Shown: positions 1 through 11,499, counted from the stretch's first letter. The stretch: DNA of 27,923 nucleotides from Nemertoderma westbladi (GCA_032718475.1 JAUCBJ010005890.1:1-27923), one strand, 5' to 3'. Numbers and translations are program-made. Notes: generated by a model not told the origin, from the sequence alone.

Positions 1-3000
1 ATAAGAGTCACTAATTCAATTAATTATGTTCTCATTATAAAATGAGTACACCATTAATTCGGAAAATCTTCCAATTTTCTACTCATATTTTTATAAGAGT
101 CACTAATTCAATTAATTATGTTCTCATTATAAAATAAGTACACCATAAATTCGGAAAATCTTCCAATTTTCTACTCATATTTTTATAAGAGTCACTAATT
201 CAATTAATTATGTTCTCATTATAAAATGAGTACACTATTAATTCGGAAAATCTTCCAATTTTGTACTCATATTTATATAATAAGAGTCACTAATTCAATT
301 AATTATGTTCTCATTATAAAATGAGTACACTATTAATTCGGAAAATCTTCCAATTTTGTACTCATATTTATATAATAAGAGTCACTAATTCAATTAATTA
401 TGTTCTCATTATAAAATAAGTACACCATTAATTCGGAAAATCTTCCAATTTTCTACTCATATTTTTATAAGAGTCACTAATTCAATTAATTATGTTCTCA
501 TTATAAAATAAGTACACCATAAATTCGGAAAATCTTCCAATTTTCTACTCATATTTTTATAAGAGTCACTAATTCAATTAATTATGTTCTCATTATAAAA
601 TGAGTACACCATTAATTCGGAAAATCTTCCAATTTTCCACTCATATTTTTATAAGAGTCACTAATTCAATTAATTATGTTCTCATTATAAAATAAGTACA
701 CCAATAATTCGGAAATTCTTCCAATTTTCTACTCATATTTTTATAAGAGTCACTAATTCAATTAATTATAATCTCATTATAAAATAAGTACACCATTAAT
801 TCGGAAAATCTTCCAATTTTCTATTCATCTTTATATAAGAGTCACTAATTCAATTAATTATAATCTCATTATAAAATAAGTACACCATTAATTCGGAAAA
901 TCTTCCAATTTTCTACTCATATTTTTATAAGAGTCACTAATTCAATTAATTATGTTCTCATTTTAAAATGAGTACACCATTAATTCGGAAAATCTTCCAA
1001 TTTTCTACTCATATTTATATAATAAGAGTCACTAATTCAATTAATTATGTTCTCATTATAAAATGAGTACACTATTAATTCGGAAAATCTTCCAATTTTG
1101 TACTCATATTTATATAATAAGAGTCACTAATTCAATTAATTATGTTCTCATTATAAAATAAGTACACCATTAATTCGGAAAATCTTCCAATTTTCTACTC
1201 ATATTTTTATAAGAGTCACTAATTCAATTAATTATGTTCTCATTATAAAATGAGTACACCATTAATTCGGAAAATCTTCCAATTTTCTACTCATATTTTT
1301 ATAAGATTCACTAATTCAATTAATTATGTTCTCATTATAAAATGAGTACACCATTAATTCGGAAAATCTTCCAATTTTGTACTCATATTTTTATAAGAGT
1401 CACTAATTCAATTAATTATGTACTCATTATAAAATGAGTACACCATTAATTCGGAAAATCTTCCAATTTTGTTCTCATATTTTTATAAGAGTCACTTATT
1501 CAATTAATTATAATCTCATTATAAAATAAGTACACCATTAATTCGGAAAATCTTCCAATTTTCTACTCATATTTTTATAAGATTCACTAATTCAATTAAT
1601 TATGTTCTCATTATAAAATGAGTACACCATTAATTCGGAAAATCTTCCAATTTTCTACTCATATTTTTATAAGAGTCACTAATTCAATTAATTATGTTCT
1701 CATTATAAAATGAGTACACCATTAATTCGGAAAATCTTCCAATTTTCTACTCATATTTTTATAAGAGTCACTAATTCAATGAATTATGTTCTCATTATAA
1801 AATAAGTACACCATTAATTCGGAAAATCTTCCAATTTTCTACTCATATTTTTATAAGAGTCACTAATTCAATTAATTATGTTCTCATTTTAAAATGAGTA
1901 CACCATTAATTCGGAAAATCTTCCAATTTTCTACTCATATTTATATAATAAGAGTCACTAATTCAATTAATTATGTTCTCATTATAAAATGAGTACACCA
2001 TTAATTCGGAAAATCTTCCAATTTTGTACTCATATTTATATAATAAGAGTCACTAATTCAATTAATTATGTTCTCATTATAAAATAAGTACACCATTAAT
2101 TCGGAAAATCTTCCAATTTTGTACTCATATTTTTATAAGAGTCACTAATTCAATTAATTATGTTCTCATTATAAAATGAGTACACCATTAATTCGGAAAA
2201 TCTTCCAATTTTCTACTCATATTTTTATAAGAGTCACTAATTCAATTAATTATGTTCTCATTATAAAATGAGTACACCATTAATTCGGAAAATCTTCCAA
2301 TTTTTACTCATATTTTTATAAGAGTCACTAATTCAATTAATTATGTACTCATTATAAAATGAGTACACCATTAATTCGGAAAATCTTCCAATTTTCTACT
2401 CATATTTTTATAAGAGTCACTAATTCAATTAATTATGTTCTCATTATAAAATGATTGCACCATTAATTCGGAAAATCTACCAATTTTGTACTCATATTTT
2501 TATAAGAGTCACTAATTCAATGAATTATGTTCTCATTATAAAATGAGTACACCATTAATTCGGAAAATCTTCCAATTTTCTACTCATATTTATATAATAA
2601 GAGTCACTAATTCAATTAATTATGTTCTCATTTTAAAATGAGTACACCATTAATTCGGAAAATCTTCCAATTTTCTACTCATATTTTTATAAGAGTCACC
2701 AATTCAATGAATTATGTTCTCATTTTAAAATGAGTACACCATTAATTCGGAAAATCTTCCAATTTTCTACTCATATTTTTATAAGAGTCACTAATTCAAT
2801 GAATTATGTTCTCATTATAAAATGAGTACACCATTAATTCGGAAAATCTTCCAATTTTCTATTCATGTTTTTATAAGAGTCACTAATTCAATTAATTATG
2901 TTCTCATTATAAAATGAGTACACCATTAATTCGGAAAATCTTCCAATTTTCTACTCATATTTTTATAAGAGTCACTAATTCAATGAATTATGTTCTCATT

Positions 3001-4373
3001 ATAAAATGAGTACACCATTAATTCGGAAAATCTTCCAATTTTCTACTCATATTTTTATAAGAGTCACTAATTCAATGAATTATGTTCTCATTTTAAAATG
3101 AGTACACCATTAATTCGGAAAATCTTCCAATTTTCTACTCATATTTTTATAAGAGTCACCAATTCAATGAATTATGTTCTCATTTTAAAATGAGTACACC
3201 ATTAATTCGGAAAATCTTCCAATTTTCTACTCATATTTTTATAAGAGTCACTAATTCAATGAATTATGTTCTCATTATAAAATGAGTACACCATTAATTC
3301 GGAAAATCTTCCAATTTTCTATTCATGTTTTTATAAGAGTCACTAATTCAATTAATTATGATCTCATTATAAAATGAGTACACCATTAATTCGGAAAATC
3401 TTCCAATTTTCTACTCATATTTTTATAAGAGTCACTAATTCAATGAATTATGTTCTCATTATAAAATGAGTACACCATTAATTCGGAAAATCTTCCAATT
3501 TTCTACTCATATTTATATAATAAGAGTCACTAATTCAATTAATTATGTTCTCATTATAAAATGAGTACACTATTAATTCGGAAAATCTTCCAATTTTCTA
3601 CTCATATTTTTATAAGAGTCACTAATTCAATTAATTATGTTCTCATTATAAAATGAGTACACCATTAATTCGGAAAATCTTCCAATTTTCTACTCATATT
3701 TTTATAAGAGTCACTAATTCAATTAATTATGTTCTCATTATAAAATGAGTACACCATTAATTTGGAAAATCTTCCAATTTTCTACTCATATTTTTATAAG
3801 AGTCACTAATTCAATTAATTATGTTCTCATTATAAAATGAGTACACCATTAATTCGGAAAATCTTCCAATTTTCTACTCATATTTTTATAAGAGTCACTA
3901 ATTCAATGAATTATGTTCTCATTATAAAATGAGTACACCATTAATTCGGAAAATCTTCCAATTTTCTACTCATATTTTTATAAGAGTCACTAATTCAATT
4001 AATTATGTTCTCATTATAAAATGAGTACACCATTAATTCGGAAAATCTTCCAATTTTCTACTCATATTTTTATAAGAGTCACTAATTCAATTAATTATGT
4101 TCTCATTATAAAATGAGTACACCATTAATTTGGAAAATCTTCCAATTTTCTACTCATATTTTTATAAGAGTCACTAATTCAATTAATTATGTTCTCATTA
4201 TAAAATGAGTACACCATTAATTCGGAAAATCTTCCAATTTTCTACTCATATTTTTATAAGAGTCACTAATTCAATGAATTATGTTCTCATTATAAAATGA
4301 GTACACCATTAATTCGGAAAATCTTCCAATTTTCTACTCATATTTTTATAGGAGTCACTAATTTAATTAATTA
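1..4373 (+). repeat. Satellite 1: tandem array of a 92-bp AT-rich monomer (about 47 copies)
   Basis: Units starting ATAAGAGTCACTAATTCAA recur at 1, 93, 185 and so on to about 4350; most are 92 bp and a minority are 96 bp because of an extra TATA near the unit junction (for example near 274, 370, 1018, 1943, 3518). Each monomer holds a palindromic core, CTCATTTTAAAATGAG in some units and CTCATTATAAAATGAG in most. An ATGAGTAC and a TACTCAT about 40 bp apart can pair as a second hairpin. Units differ mainly by point changes, and variants recur in blocks (see findings). The last unit decays at about 4365-4373 into unique sequence. The array begins before the window, so its full size is unknown. 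No coding capacity. This is seen directly; a heterochromatic or centromeric role would be inference. Confidence 0.97.
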
Positions 4374-4499
4374 CAGTAGTCCGCTTCATTGTAGATTACT
4401 GGCGACGGCAGCTTGGAAATATTCCAACAACCCCTCAAACGAAAGTTAATAGAACAAATTACAATAGATGTCGTAGTCTGTTTTGTTTGGGATATTTTT

Positions 4500-4752
4500 C
4501 AGATAGGAGGGAAACTGGACGCAATAAAAATTCATCCCTCTCCAGGGGAAATTCGACGCAAATAACAGCTGATTACTCTCAAAAATAAAACTGTAACCTG
4601 TTCTATTGTGTTTAGTTTATTGTTTTGGTTAAAATAACGTGCCACTAACCTGCTCCTTTCCCTAAATAGAGAATTTAACATTGAGGCGGAATATTAATTC
4701 GCCAAGGCGGGTTTTGCGTCCAGTTCCCCCCCCCCCCCCCCCCCCCTGTCTC
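4500..4752 (+). mobile_element. hAT-like MITE, copy 1, with 8-bp target-site duplication
   Basis: The element runs from CAGATAGGAGGGAAACTGG to CCAGTT, a run of 21 C at 4726-4746, then TGTCTC. The ends are inverted repeats of type (C/G)AGA(C/T)AGG, G-run, AACTGGACGCAA. It is flanked by a perfect 8-bp direct repeat ATATTTTT at 4492-4499 and 4753-4760, the duplication length of the hAT superfamily. It encodes nothing. A second copy lies inverted at 21391-21661 with its own near-perfect 8-bp duplication, which confirms the boundaries. The motif GGGAAA(C/T)T(G/C)GACGCAA also recurs subterminally at about 4539-4563. Superfamily placement rests on the duplication length only. Confidence 0.88.
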
Positions 4753-4760
4753 ATATTTTT

Positions 4761-5661
4761 ATTCCCTGATATATGTATTCATCAAATAATTTTTCCCTCG
4801 AGAACCTAGAGTATGGATGCGTTCACACCTCAATATTACCTTTTCCGTATATCACGCTTATCACGTTCTCTAATAACACGTTCGTGGGTCCATCGCGCAG
4901 AACGAAGCTCAGTTATTAGATACAGATTAAAATTGAGCAATTCTATCCCAAAATCGGTACTGAAGAAATTTAAATATATATATATATACATAATATTATT
5001 ATTTTAATTAAGATAAAAATGCATATATTTGCATGCAAAATGGAGACAGTTTAAAAAACAAAGTAAAATCGGCGTTTCCCGTTAAAATCAGTATCAGTAT
5101 AAATAATTAAGAAAATTTAACCACACTTTTACTTTAAAAAAAAACTTTCGCATTGGCAGCCTGGCATCGATGTCATAGAAGTCCACAGTTAAACTACTCA
5201 AAAAATTCAATGCATTCTTCAGTCCTCGGGTCTCGCTCATTGGTTAGTCCAGTTTGCCTGTAGCGCTAGTGCAGTAGCGATACCAAAAGTCGAGGTCGCT
5301 AATGACACTACGACAGACAGAGGCGGTGGCCTTGATGACGAGCTGTTCGAGTACCGGTACAGTTCCAAAACGTTGCTGGGTATTGCAGTATTGGGCTGTT
5401 GGGGTACCTAATGCAGTAGTGGATACCGGAACATGGAATAAAGGTCAGCTGGTACAACCTGACAATATGTCAGTCGGTCTTAAGTTCACATAATTTGGAA
5501 ACATCCGTGCTGCCATGGCTGCATGGTTGCTTTTGCCGAACAGATTGGTGGGTGGCGCCAACGGATATATTGGATATATTTTATTGTGTTATGTTATGTT
5601 TATGTATATGTTATTAACGTTTAAAATTGGACACAACAGAACAACATACACACCGATTGAG
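4761..5661. other. No gene recognised; AT-rich unique sequence
   Basis: Frames here are short and lack recognisable domains. The only obvious structure is a TA dinucleotide run near 4974-4988 followed by ATT and GCAT-rich sequence. A 63-codon plus-strand frame at 5302-5493 has no sign of being real. Confidence 0.6.
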
Positions 5662-5880
5662 TTAGTGGTACCTGTATGCTAAGCTCGCTTACTTTCGTCG
5701 CTCGCCCACATATTTACTGTGTGACAATATACAGTAGGCTACACCAATGCAACGATGTTTTATTTAACATTTGGTTATTTTTTGTTTTATTGCCAATAAA
5801 CGATTTCTGTGATCAAAAGTATATTTTTCCCTTTACAAAGAATGAATATTCGCTTAGTGGTACCCGTATGCTAAGCTCGC
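5662..5880 (+). repeat. 27-bp direct repeat pair, 192 bp apart
   Basis: A 27-bp stretch beginning TTAGTGGTACC and ending CTAAGCTCGC occurs at 5662-5688 and 5854-5880, with 26 of 27 bases identical (C/T difference after GGTACC). Both copies are followed by related CGCCC(A)CA sequence. This may be a decayed small element with direct terminal repeats or a local duplication. No gene lies between or just after the copies; 5881-6117 also shows nothing recognisable. Confidence 0.7.
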
Positions 5881-6117
5881 CCCACATTAGATTAGTATTT
5901 CTCAACTTGACTCCGTTATTGCTTTCCACACAAATAATGACGTGAGTCATCATTATACTAGCAGATACACAACTAAAAAATCATTTAAATCTACAACTAA
6001 ACTGCACTGGCATTGGGACAATAACTGCGACCACATGGTGTCTGTTGCTAAGTCTTATTTAGATAAGAGACAAAAAAATCCATTAAATTTTCAACTACTA
6101 CTGTGCTGTACTGTAAA

Positions 6118-6540
6118 GTGAAAACTAACAGCGGAAATGAAATCCTTGACCAGGAAAACCCCCATAGAGAGAATTTTAATTAGCTATGGGTGATTCCTTA
6201 TATTTTTGATGGACAGACTGACAGGCAGACAGACAGACAGACCGACAGACAGTCTGCATAGGGTCAAAAGTGAAAACTGACAGCGGAAATGAAGTCCTTG
6301 ACCAGGAAAACCCCCATAGCGAGAATTTTAATTAGCTATTGTGATTCCTTATGTTTTTGACGGACAGACTGACAGACAGACCGACAGACAGACCGACAAA
6401 CAGTCTGGATAGGGTGAAAAGAGAAAACTGACAGCGGAAATGAAATCCTTGACAAGGAAAACCCCCATAGCGAGAATGTTAGTAGATTTTATTCTTTCTA
6501 AAGTCTTCACAGACAAACTGACAGAAAGACTGACAGACTT
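6118..6540 (+). repeat. Minisatellite of three ~151-bp units containing (CAGA)n
   Basis: Units start at about 6118 (GTGAAAACTAACAGCGG), 6270 and 6421. Each has a conserved 5' half that includes GGAAAACCCCCATAG and a 3' half rich in GACAGACAGACC. The third unit is more diverged and lacks the closing CAGTCTG. Within units 1 and 2 the start GGACAGACTG and the end CAGTCTG can pair around the CAGA run. Confidence 0.9.
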
Positions 6541-6820
6541 CAGAAATTCATGAATTAGAGTTGGGCACTTGGGGGTTTGAATAATTTCCAGTTAGGTACC
6601 GAAAGGGTTAAGCTTCACTCCATAGGAACTTGTATAACCAAACACATATAACGTAGGAATGGTATAAACAAACACGTATGTTTGTGACTACTGTATACTA
6701 TAATTGTCTTTGGACACATTGTCTACATTTTAGTACAATTATCAATTATTAACCATTAATTGTTGAGAAGTGATAATATTATCATATTTTACAGATAATA
6801 TTATTTTTCGACATTCAAAA
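6541..6820. other. Upstream flank of the Ly6-like pseudogene; nothing recognised
   Basis: AT-rich sequence with no clear reading frame. It contains a short direct repeat of the type TATAACCAAACACATATAACG / TATAAACAAACACGTATG around 6633-6680. No promoter element can be defended. Confidence 0.4.
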
Positions 6821-7567
6821 ATGGGATATTCTAAATCCAGACGAGCTCTCTATGCTCTTTACCTTATGGTAAACATTACCTTGTGTTATGGCCTTACGTG
6901 CTATAATGAATTTGACTTCAGCTTTGCCTCTACCAACGCGGTTTTACTGAACGAGATTGAGCCGTTAAGCTGGTAGATAGCAATAGAGAATGGTTCGTTG
7001 ATGTTGGACTATCCACTAGTCACCATGACATCCAGAACATTCGATACAATTGCACCGAGTGTTCGTACTTTTTCATCCGAACAATAGGTGTTGATGAAAA
7101 AAGTGGCAAAGAGGTAATGGTTGATATGAAAAAAGAAACATGCGTCAGTAAGGAAAGTGATGACGATTGGGAAACGGTGTGTCTAGCTCTCAATGAAGAG
7201 AAGAATTGTCGAAACTTTTTCGACTCACTGAAGCAATCTTACAAAGAGGCAAGAGATGATGAAGAATATTTGCGTATTTGGTTAGGGGTTATGAACCATC
7301 TGTTTCAAGGCCTCACCGTTACCTACGATTCTTGTCAAGGTTATTGTTGCGGTGATCTCCAATGCACCTTACTATCCTTACTATCATGGGAAGTCGAATT
7401 AGCTATCCTTACTATCCTTACTATCATGGGAAGTCGAATTAGCTACAACTAGCGAGCCGAGTGATGACACGACAGTTATTGACATCGAGGTGACGAGTGG
7501 TTCAGTTGTCACGAGAGCGCTAACTCACTTGGTTGTGGTGGTGGTGATGATATTTAGTAGAATATAA
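6821..7567 (+). pseudogene. Ly6/three-finger-domain-like cell-surface protein gene, frame-broken
   Basis: An ATG at 6821 in good context (AAAATGG) opens a frame with a basic N-terminus, a hydrophobic segment and then LTCYNEF, the usual Ly6 start just after a signal peptide. That frame stops at 6974. The adjacent frame, open from 6961, continues naturally with NCTEC, ETCV, TVCL, NCR and DSCQGYCCGDLQC. In total there are ten cysteines, and the final CCxxxxC spacing is typical of Ly6/uPAR domains. A 40-bp tandem duplication (about 7375-7440) then shifts the frame into a stop at 7450-7452. The frame that would follow without the duplication ends at 7567 with a Val-rich hydrophobic tail, as in GPI-anchored members. 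The region between the first and last cysteines is longer than in typical 80-residue domains. Two independent frame breaks make a pseudogene likely; a sequencing error or unrecognised splicing at about 6961-6974 is an alternative for the first. Function in vivo is unknown. Confidence 0.6.
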
Positions 7568-8006
7568 AAACAAACATTTTATGCAGATATTACCGTACTT
7601 CACATTACTTCAGTAGTTGTTTATGTTAGTTTGGAATCACTTTACTCTTGGGTGTACCAACTTTTCATGTAGGATGTCTTGTTAATTGTCGAACAGTGTA
7701 ATATAAAATGCAGAAACTAAAGAATCCTCTAAAGACAGTCGATCGCTTTCTTCTAGGGGAAATCTTCGTTTCGTAATATTTTTAGCAAATGTTTTACTCA
7801 AACATTTAATAATTACACAGCACATATTAAATATACAATAAGTATATATATATGATACATAATATGTATATATAATATATAATATATATAATATGGATAT
7901 ACATAATATGTATATATACAATAAGTGTGCAAATATACATAAGTATAATATAATCAGTAGATTGTGTTTATTAGTGGTTTGGTATGTGATTTGTACGGTG
8001 GCTGAA
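7568..8006. other. AT-rich gene-free stretch with palindromic TA tract
   Basis: Positions 7838-7925 are almost pure A/T, with repeated ATACATAATATGTATATA segments that are self-complementary and could extrude as hairpins. A minus-strand frame across it (7682-7921) is a low-complexity Tyr/Ile string and is not believable as a gene. Confidence 0.6.
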
Positions 8007-10895
8007 TTCGGCCAAAATTTATTATATTATGAAAACACGTTTTGGTGATGTTGTAAAATTAATTATAATTATGAAAACACGTTTCTGGTGATTTTTTAAA
8101 ATTAATTATATTATGAAAACACGTTTTTGGATGAACTTGCAAAATTAATTAAATTATAAAAACATGTTTTTGGATGAACTTACAAAATTAAATATATTAT
8201 GAAAACACGTTTTTGGTGCTGTTGTAAAAATAATTATATTATAAAAACACGTTTCTGGTGATTTTGTAAAATTAATTATATTATGAAAACACGTTTCTGG
8301 TGATTTTGTAAAATTAATTATATTATGAAAACACGTTTCTGGTGATTTTGTAAAATTAATTATATTATGAAAACACGTTTCTGGTGATTTTGTAAAATTA
8401 ATTATATTATGAAAACACGTTTTTGGATGAACTTGCAAAATTAATTATATTATGAAAACATGTTTTTGGATGAACTTACAAAATTAATTATATTATGAAA
8501 ACACGTTTCTGGTGATGTTGTAAAATTAATTATATTATGAAAACACGTTTCTGGTGATTTTGTAAAATTAATTATATTATGAAAACACGTTTTTGGATGA
8601 ACTTGCAAAATTAATTATATTATGAAAACATGTTTTTGGATGAACTTACAAAATTAATTATATTATGAAAACATGATTTTGGATGAACTTACAAAATTAA
8701 TTATATTATGAAAACACGTTTCTGGTGATGTTGTAAAATTAATTATATTATGAAAACACGTTTCTGGTGATTTTGTAAAATTAATTATATTATGAAAACA
8801 CGTTTTTGGTGCTGTTGTAAAAATAATTATATTATAAAAACACGTTTCTGGTGATTTTGTAAAATTAATTATATTATGAAAACACGTTTCTGGTGATTTT
8901 GTAAAATTAATTATATTATGAAAACACGTTTCTGGTGATTTTGTAAAATTAATTATATTATGAAAACACGTTTCTGGTGATTTTGTAAAATTAATTATAT
9001 TATGAAAACACGTTTTTGGATGAACTTGCAAAATTAATTATATTATGAAAACATGTATTTGGATGAACTTGCAAAATTAATTATATTATGAAAACACGTT
9101 TCTGGTGATTTTGTAAAATTAATTATATTATGAAAACACGTTTTTGGATGAACTTGCAAAATTAATTATATTATGGAAACACGTTTTTGGTGCTGTTGTA
9201 AAAATAATTATATTATAAAAACACGTTTCTGGTGATTTTGTAAAATTAATTATATTACGAAAACACGTTTCTGGTGATTTTGTAAAATTAATTATATTAT
9301 GAAAACACGTTTCTGGTGATTTTGTAAAATTAATTATATTATGAAAACCCGTTTTTGGATGAACTTGCAAAATTAATTATATTACAGTATGAAAACACGT
9401 TTTTGGTGCTGTTGTAAAAATAATTATATTATAAAAACACGTTTCTGGTGATTTTGTAAAAATAATTATATTATAAAAACACGTTTCTGGTGATTTTGTA
9501 AAATTAATTATATTATGAAAACACGTTTCTGGTGATTTTGTAAAATTAATTATATTATGAAAACACGTTTCTGGTGATTTTGTAAAATTAATTATATTAT
9601 GAAAACACGTTTTTGGATGAACTTGCAAAATTAATTATATTATGAAAACATGTTTTTGGATGAACTTACAAAATTAATTATATTATGAAAACACGTTTTT
9701 GGTGCTGTTGTAAAAATAATTATATTATAAAAACACGTTTCTGGTGATTTTGTAAAATTAATTATATTATGAAAACACGTTTCTGGTGATTTTGTAAAAT
9801 TAATTATATTATGAAAACACGTTTCTGGTGATTTTGTAAAATTAATTATATTATGAAAACACGTTTTTGGATGAACTTGCAAAATTAATTATATTATGAA
9901 AACATGTTTTTGGATGAACTTACAAAATTAATTATATTATGAAAACACGTTTTTGGTGCTGTTGTAAAAATAATTATATTATAAAAACACGTTTCTGGTG
10001 ATTTTGTAAAATTAATTATATTATGAAAACACGTTTTTGGATGAACTTGCAAAATTAATTATATTATGAAAACATGTTTTTGGATGAACTTACAAAATTA
10101 ATTATATTATGAAAACACGTTTTTGGTGCTGTTGTAAAAATAATTATATTATAAAAACACGTTTCTGGTGATTTTGTAAAATTAATTATATTATGAAAAC
10201 ACGTTTCTGGTGATTTTGTAAAATTAATTATATTATGAAAACACGTTTCTGGTGATTTTGTAAAATTCATTATATTATGAAAACACGTTTTCGGATGAAC
10301 TTGCAAAATTGATTATATTATGAAAACATGTTTTTGGATGAACTTACAAAATTAATTATATTATGAAAACACGTTTCTGGTGATTTTGTAAAATTAATTA
10401 TATTATGAAAACACGTTTCTGGTGATTTTGTAAAATTAATTATATTATGAAAATTTTTTTTTGTACTGAACTATATTTGTATAAAAGCACCAGTACAGTG
10501 AGTAATATAATGTGTAAATTTATTTTTTTTATTATATTATGAAAACACGTTTTTGGATGAACTTGCAAAATTTATTATATTATGAAAACATGTTTTTGGA
10601 TGAACTTACAAAATTAATTATATTATGAAAACACGTTTTTGGTGCTGTTGTAAAAATAATTATATTATGAAAACACGTTTTTGGTGCTGTTGTAAAAATA
10701 ATTATATTATGAAAACACGTTTTTGGTGCTGTTGTAAAAATAATTATATTATGAGAACACATTTTTGGATGAACTTACAAAATTAATTATATTATGAAAT
10801 CACGTTTATGGTTGAACTGGCAAAATTAATTATATTATGAAAACACGTTTTTGGATCAATTTTCAAAATTTATTAAATTATGAAAACACGTTTTT
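8007..10895 (-). repeat. Satellite 2: 42-43-bp AT-rich tandem array (about 68 units)
   Basis: The basic unit contains GAAAACACGTTT and AAAATTAATTATATTAT. Three main variants alternate: A with CTGGTGATTTTGT (42 bp), B with TGGATGAACTTGC or TTAC (43 bp) and C with TGGTGCTGTTGTAAAAATAA (42 bp). They form irregular higher-order blocks such as C-A-A-A-B-B. Because 42 is divisible by three, runs of A and C stay open on the minus strand and read as a 14-residue repeat (SPETCFHNIINFTK). Each 43-bp B unit shifts the frame, so these frames are by-products. The 3' units near 10780-10895 are the most diverged. Confidence 0.96.
10452..10540. other. Non-satellite island inside satellite 2
   Basis: About 85 bp bounded by T runs interrupts the array. 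It contains GTACTG and, about 30 bp on, CAGTAC as inverted repeats. The satellite resumes immediately after with ATTATATTATG, the same phase at which it broke off, so this looks like an insertion and not an array end. It is too short to classify. Confidence 0.6.
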
Positions 10896-10929
10896 GTTGT
10901 TGATTATTAGGCCTAGGCCTACATATTGG

Positions 10930-11245
10930 AGGGGGGGGGGCTCGTTAATCGCCCATGAATCCTTTGCTCGTCGACCAACCGGATCAAGCAATCCAAGAAA
11001 ACTCGCGATCAATTTCCGAGGAGTGTAGAGTTTATATTCATCCATTAGTATTTTTTGCATCTGCCTATAGCCAGCAGTTTTTCGCTTCGATATCTCAGTT
11101 TTTTGGGCATCGACAATATTTAGAACTAAACTGATTTGGATCAAACACTTTATATAAACCTATAGAGTTTAAATAACGACGGATAGTTCGTTCAGACATA
11201 ACTACGTTCAGTTCGTGGAGTAATACAATCTTGAGATCTAGGAAT
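10930..11245 (-). pseudogene. Fragment of integrase-core-domain (rve-like) transposon protein
   Basis: Read on the minus strand, one frame (about 11242-11120) gives LDLKIVLLHELN followed by SERTIRRYLNSIGLYK, a helix-turn-helix-like pattern. A shifted frame (about 11085-10945) continues with GYRQMQKILMDEYKL, PRKLIASFLGLLDPVG and a basic segment. This order (HTH with TxRR-LxxxGL, then GYR-M and LDPxGV) matches the N-terminal part of a family of animal 'integrase core domain' proteins encoded by transposons. The catalytic core expected downstream is missing because satellite 2 begins there. The frame change and truncation make it a relic. Family assignment is from memory of the pattern, without a search. 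Confidence 0.55.
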
Positions 11246-11499
11246 GGCTGTAACCACTCCAAAAATCACGTGTCAGTTTATCATAGATGTCCTCCATTAT
11301 ATACAATAAGCCTATTATTAATTTTACTATGCCTGTACGTAAACCGGTAGGCCTACTACAATACAATGCTAGGCACAACAGTACTGCAGTAGGCCTCTAT
11401 TGAATCGACTACATTACCGGTCTGTAACTAAGTATGCAGGAATTACATCATTGGCGAATGAGTAGCAGTACATATTTGAATTCCCCTCCATGCCCCAAC
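11246..11499. other. Spacer between integrase relic and LINE
   Basis: No frame or repeat is recognised. Several GTAGGCCTA-type hexamer motifs occur here (about 11311, 11349, 11391) and at 10908-10922. The LINE's 5' untranslated region or a decayed endonuclease start may extend into this stretch. Confidence 0.4.

Noticed and set aside
1-4373. Satellite 1 as a CRISPR-like array or as carrying a CENP-B box
   Set aside because: There are no unique spacers between repeats. ATTCGGAAAATCTTCC shares TTCG and an A run with a CENP-B box but lacks the required CGGG part.
7682-7921. 79-codon minus-strand frame
   Set aside because: Its first half is TA-repeat-encoded Tyr/Ile low complexity and there is no domain or conserved neighbour.
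8154-10762. Six or more minus-strand frames encoding a 14-residue Cys/His repeat in satellite 2
   Set aside because: They follow directly from a 42-bp period with no in-frame stop. They end wherever a 43-bp unit occurs, there is no signal of start context or flanking exons, and the same pattern holds across non-coding spacing variants.
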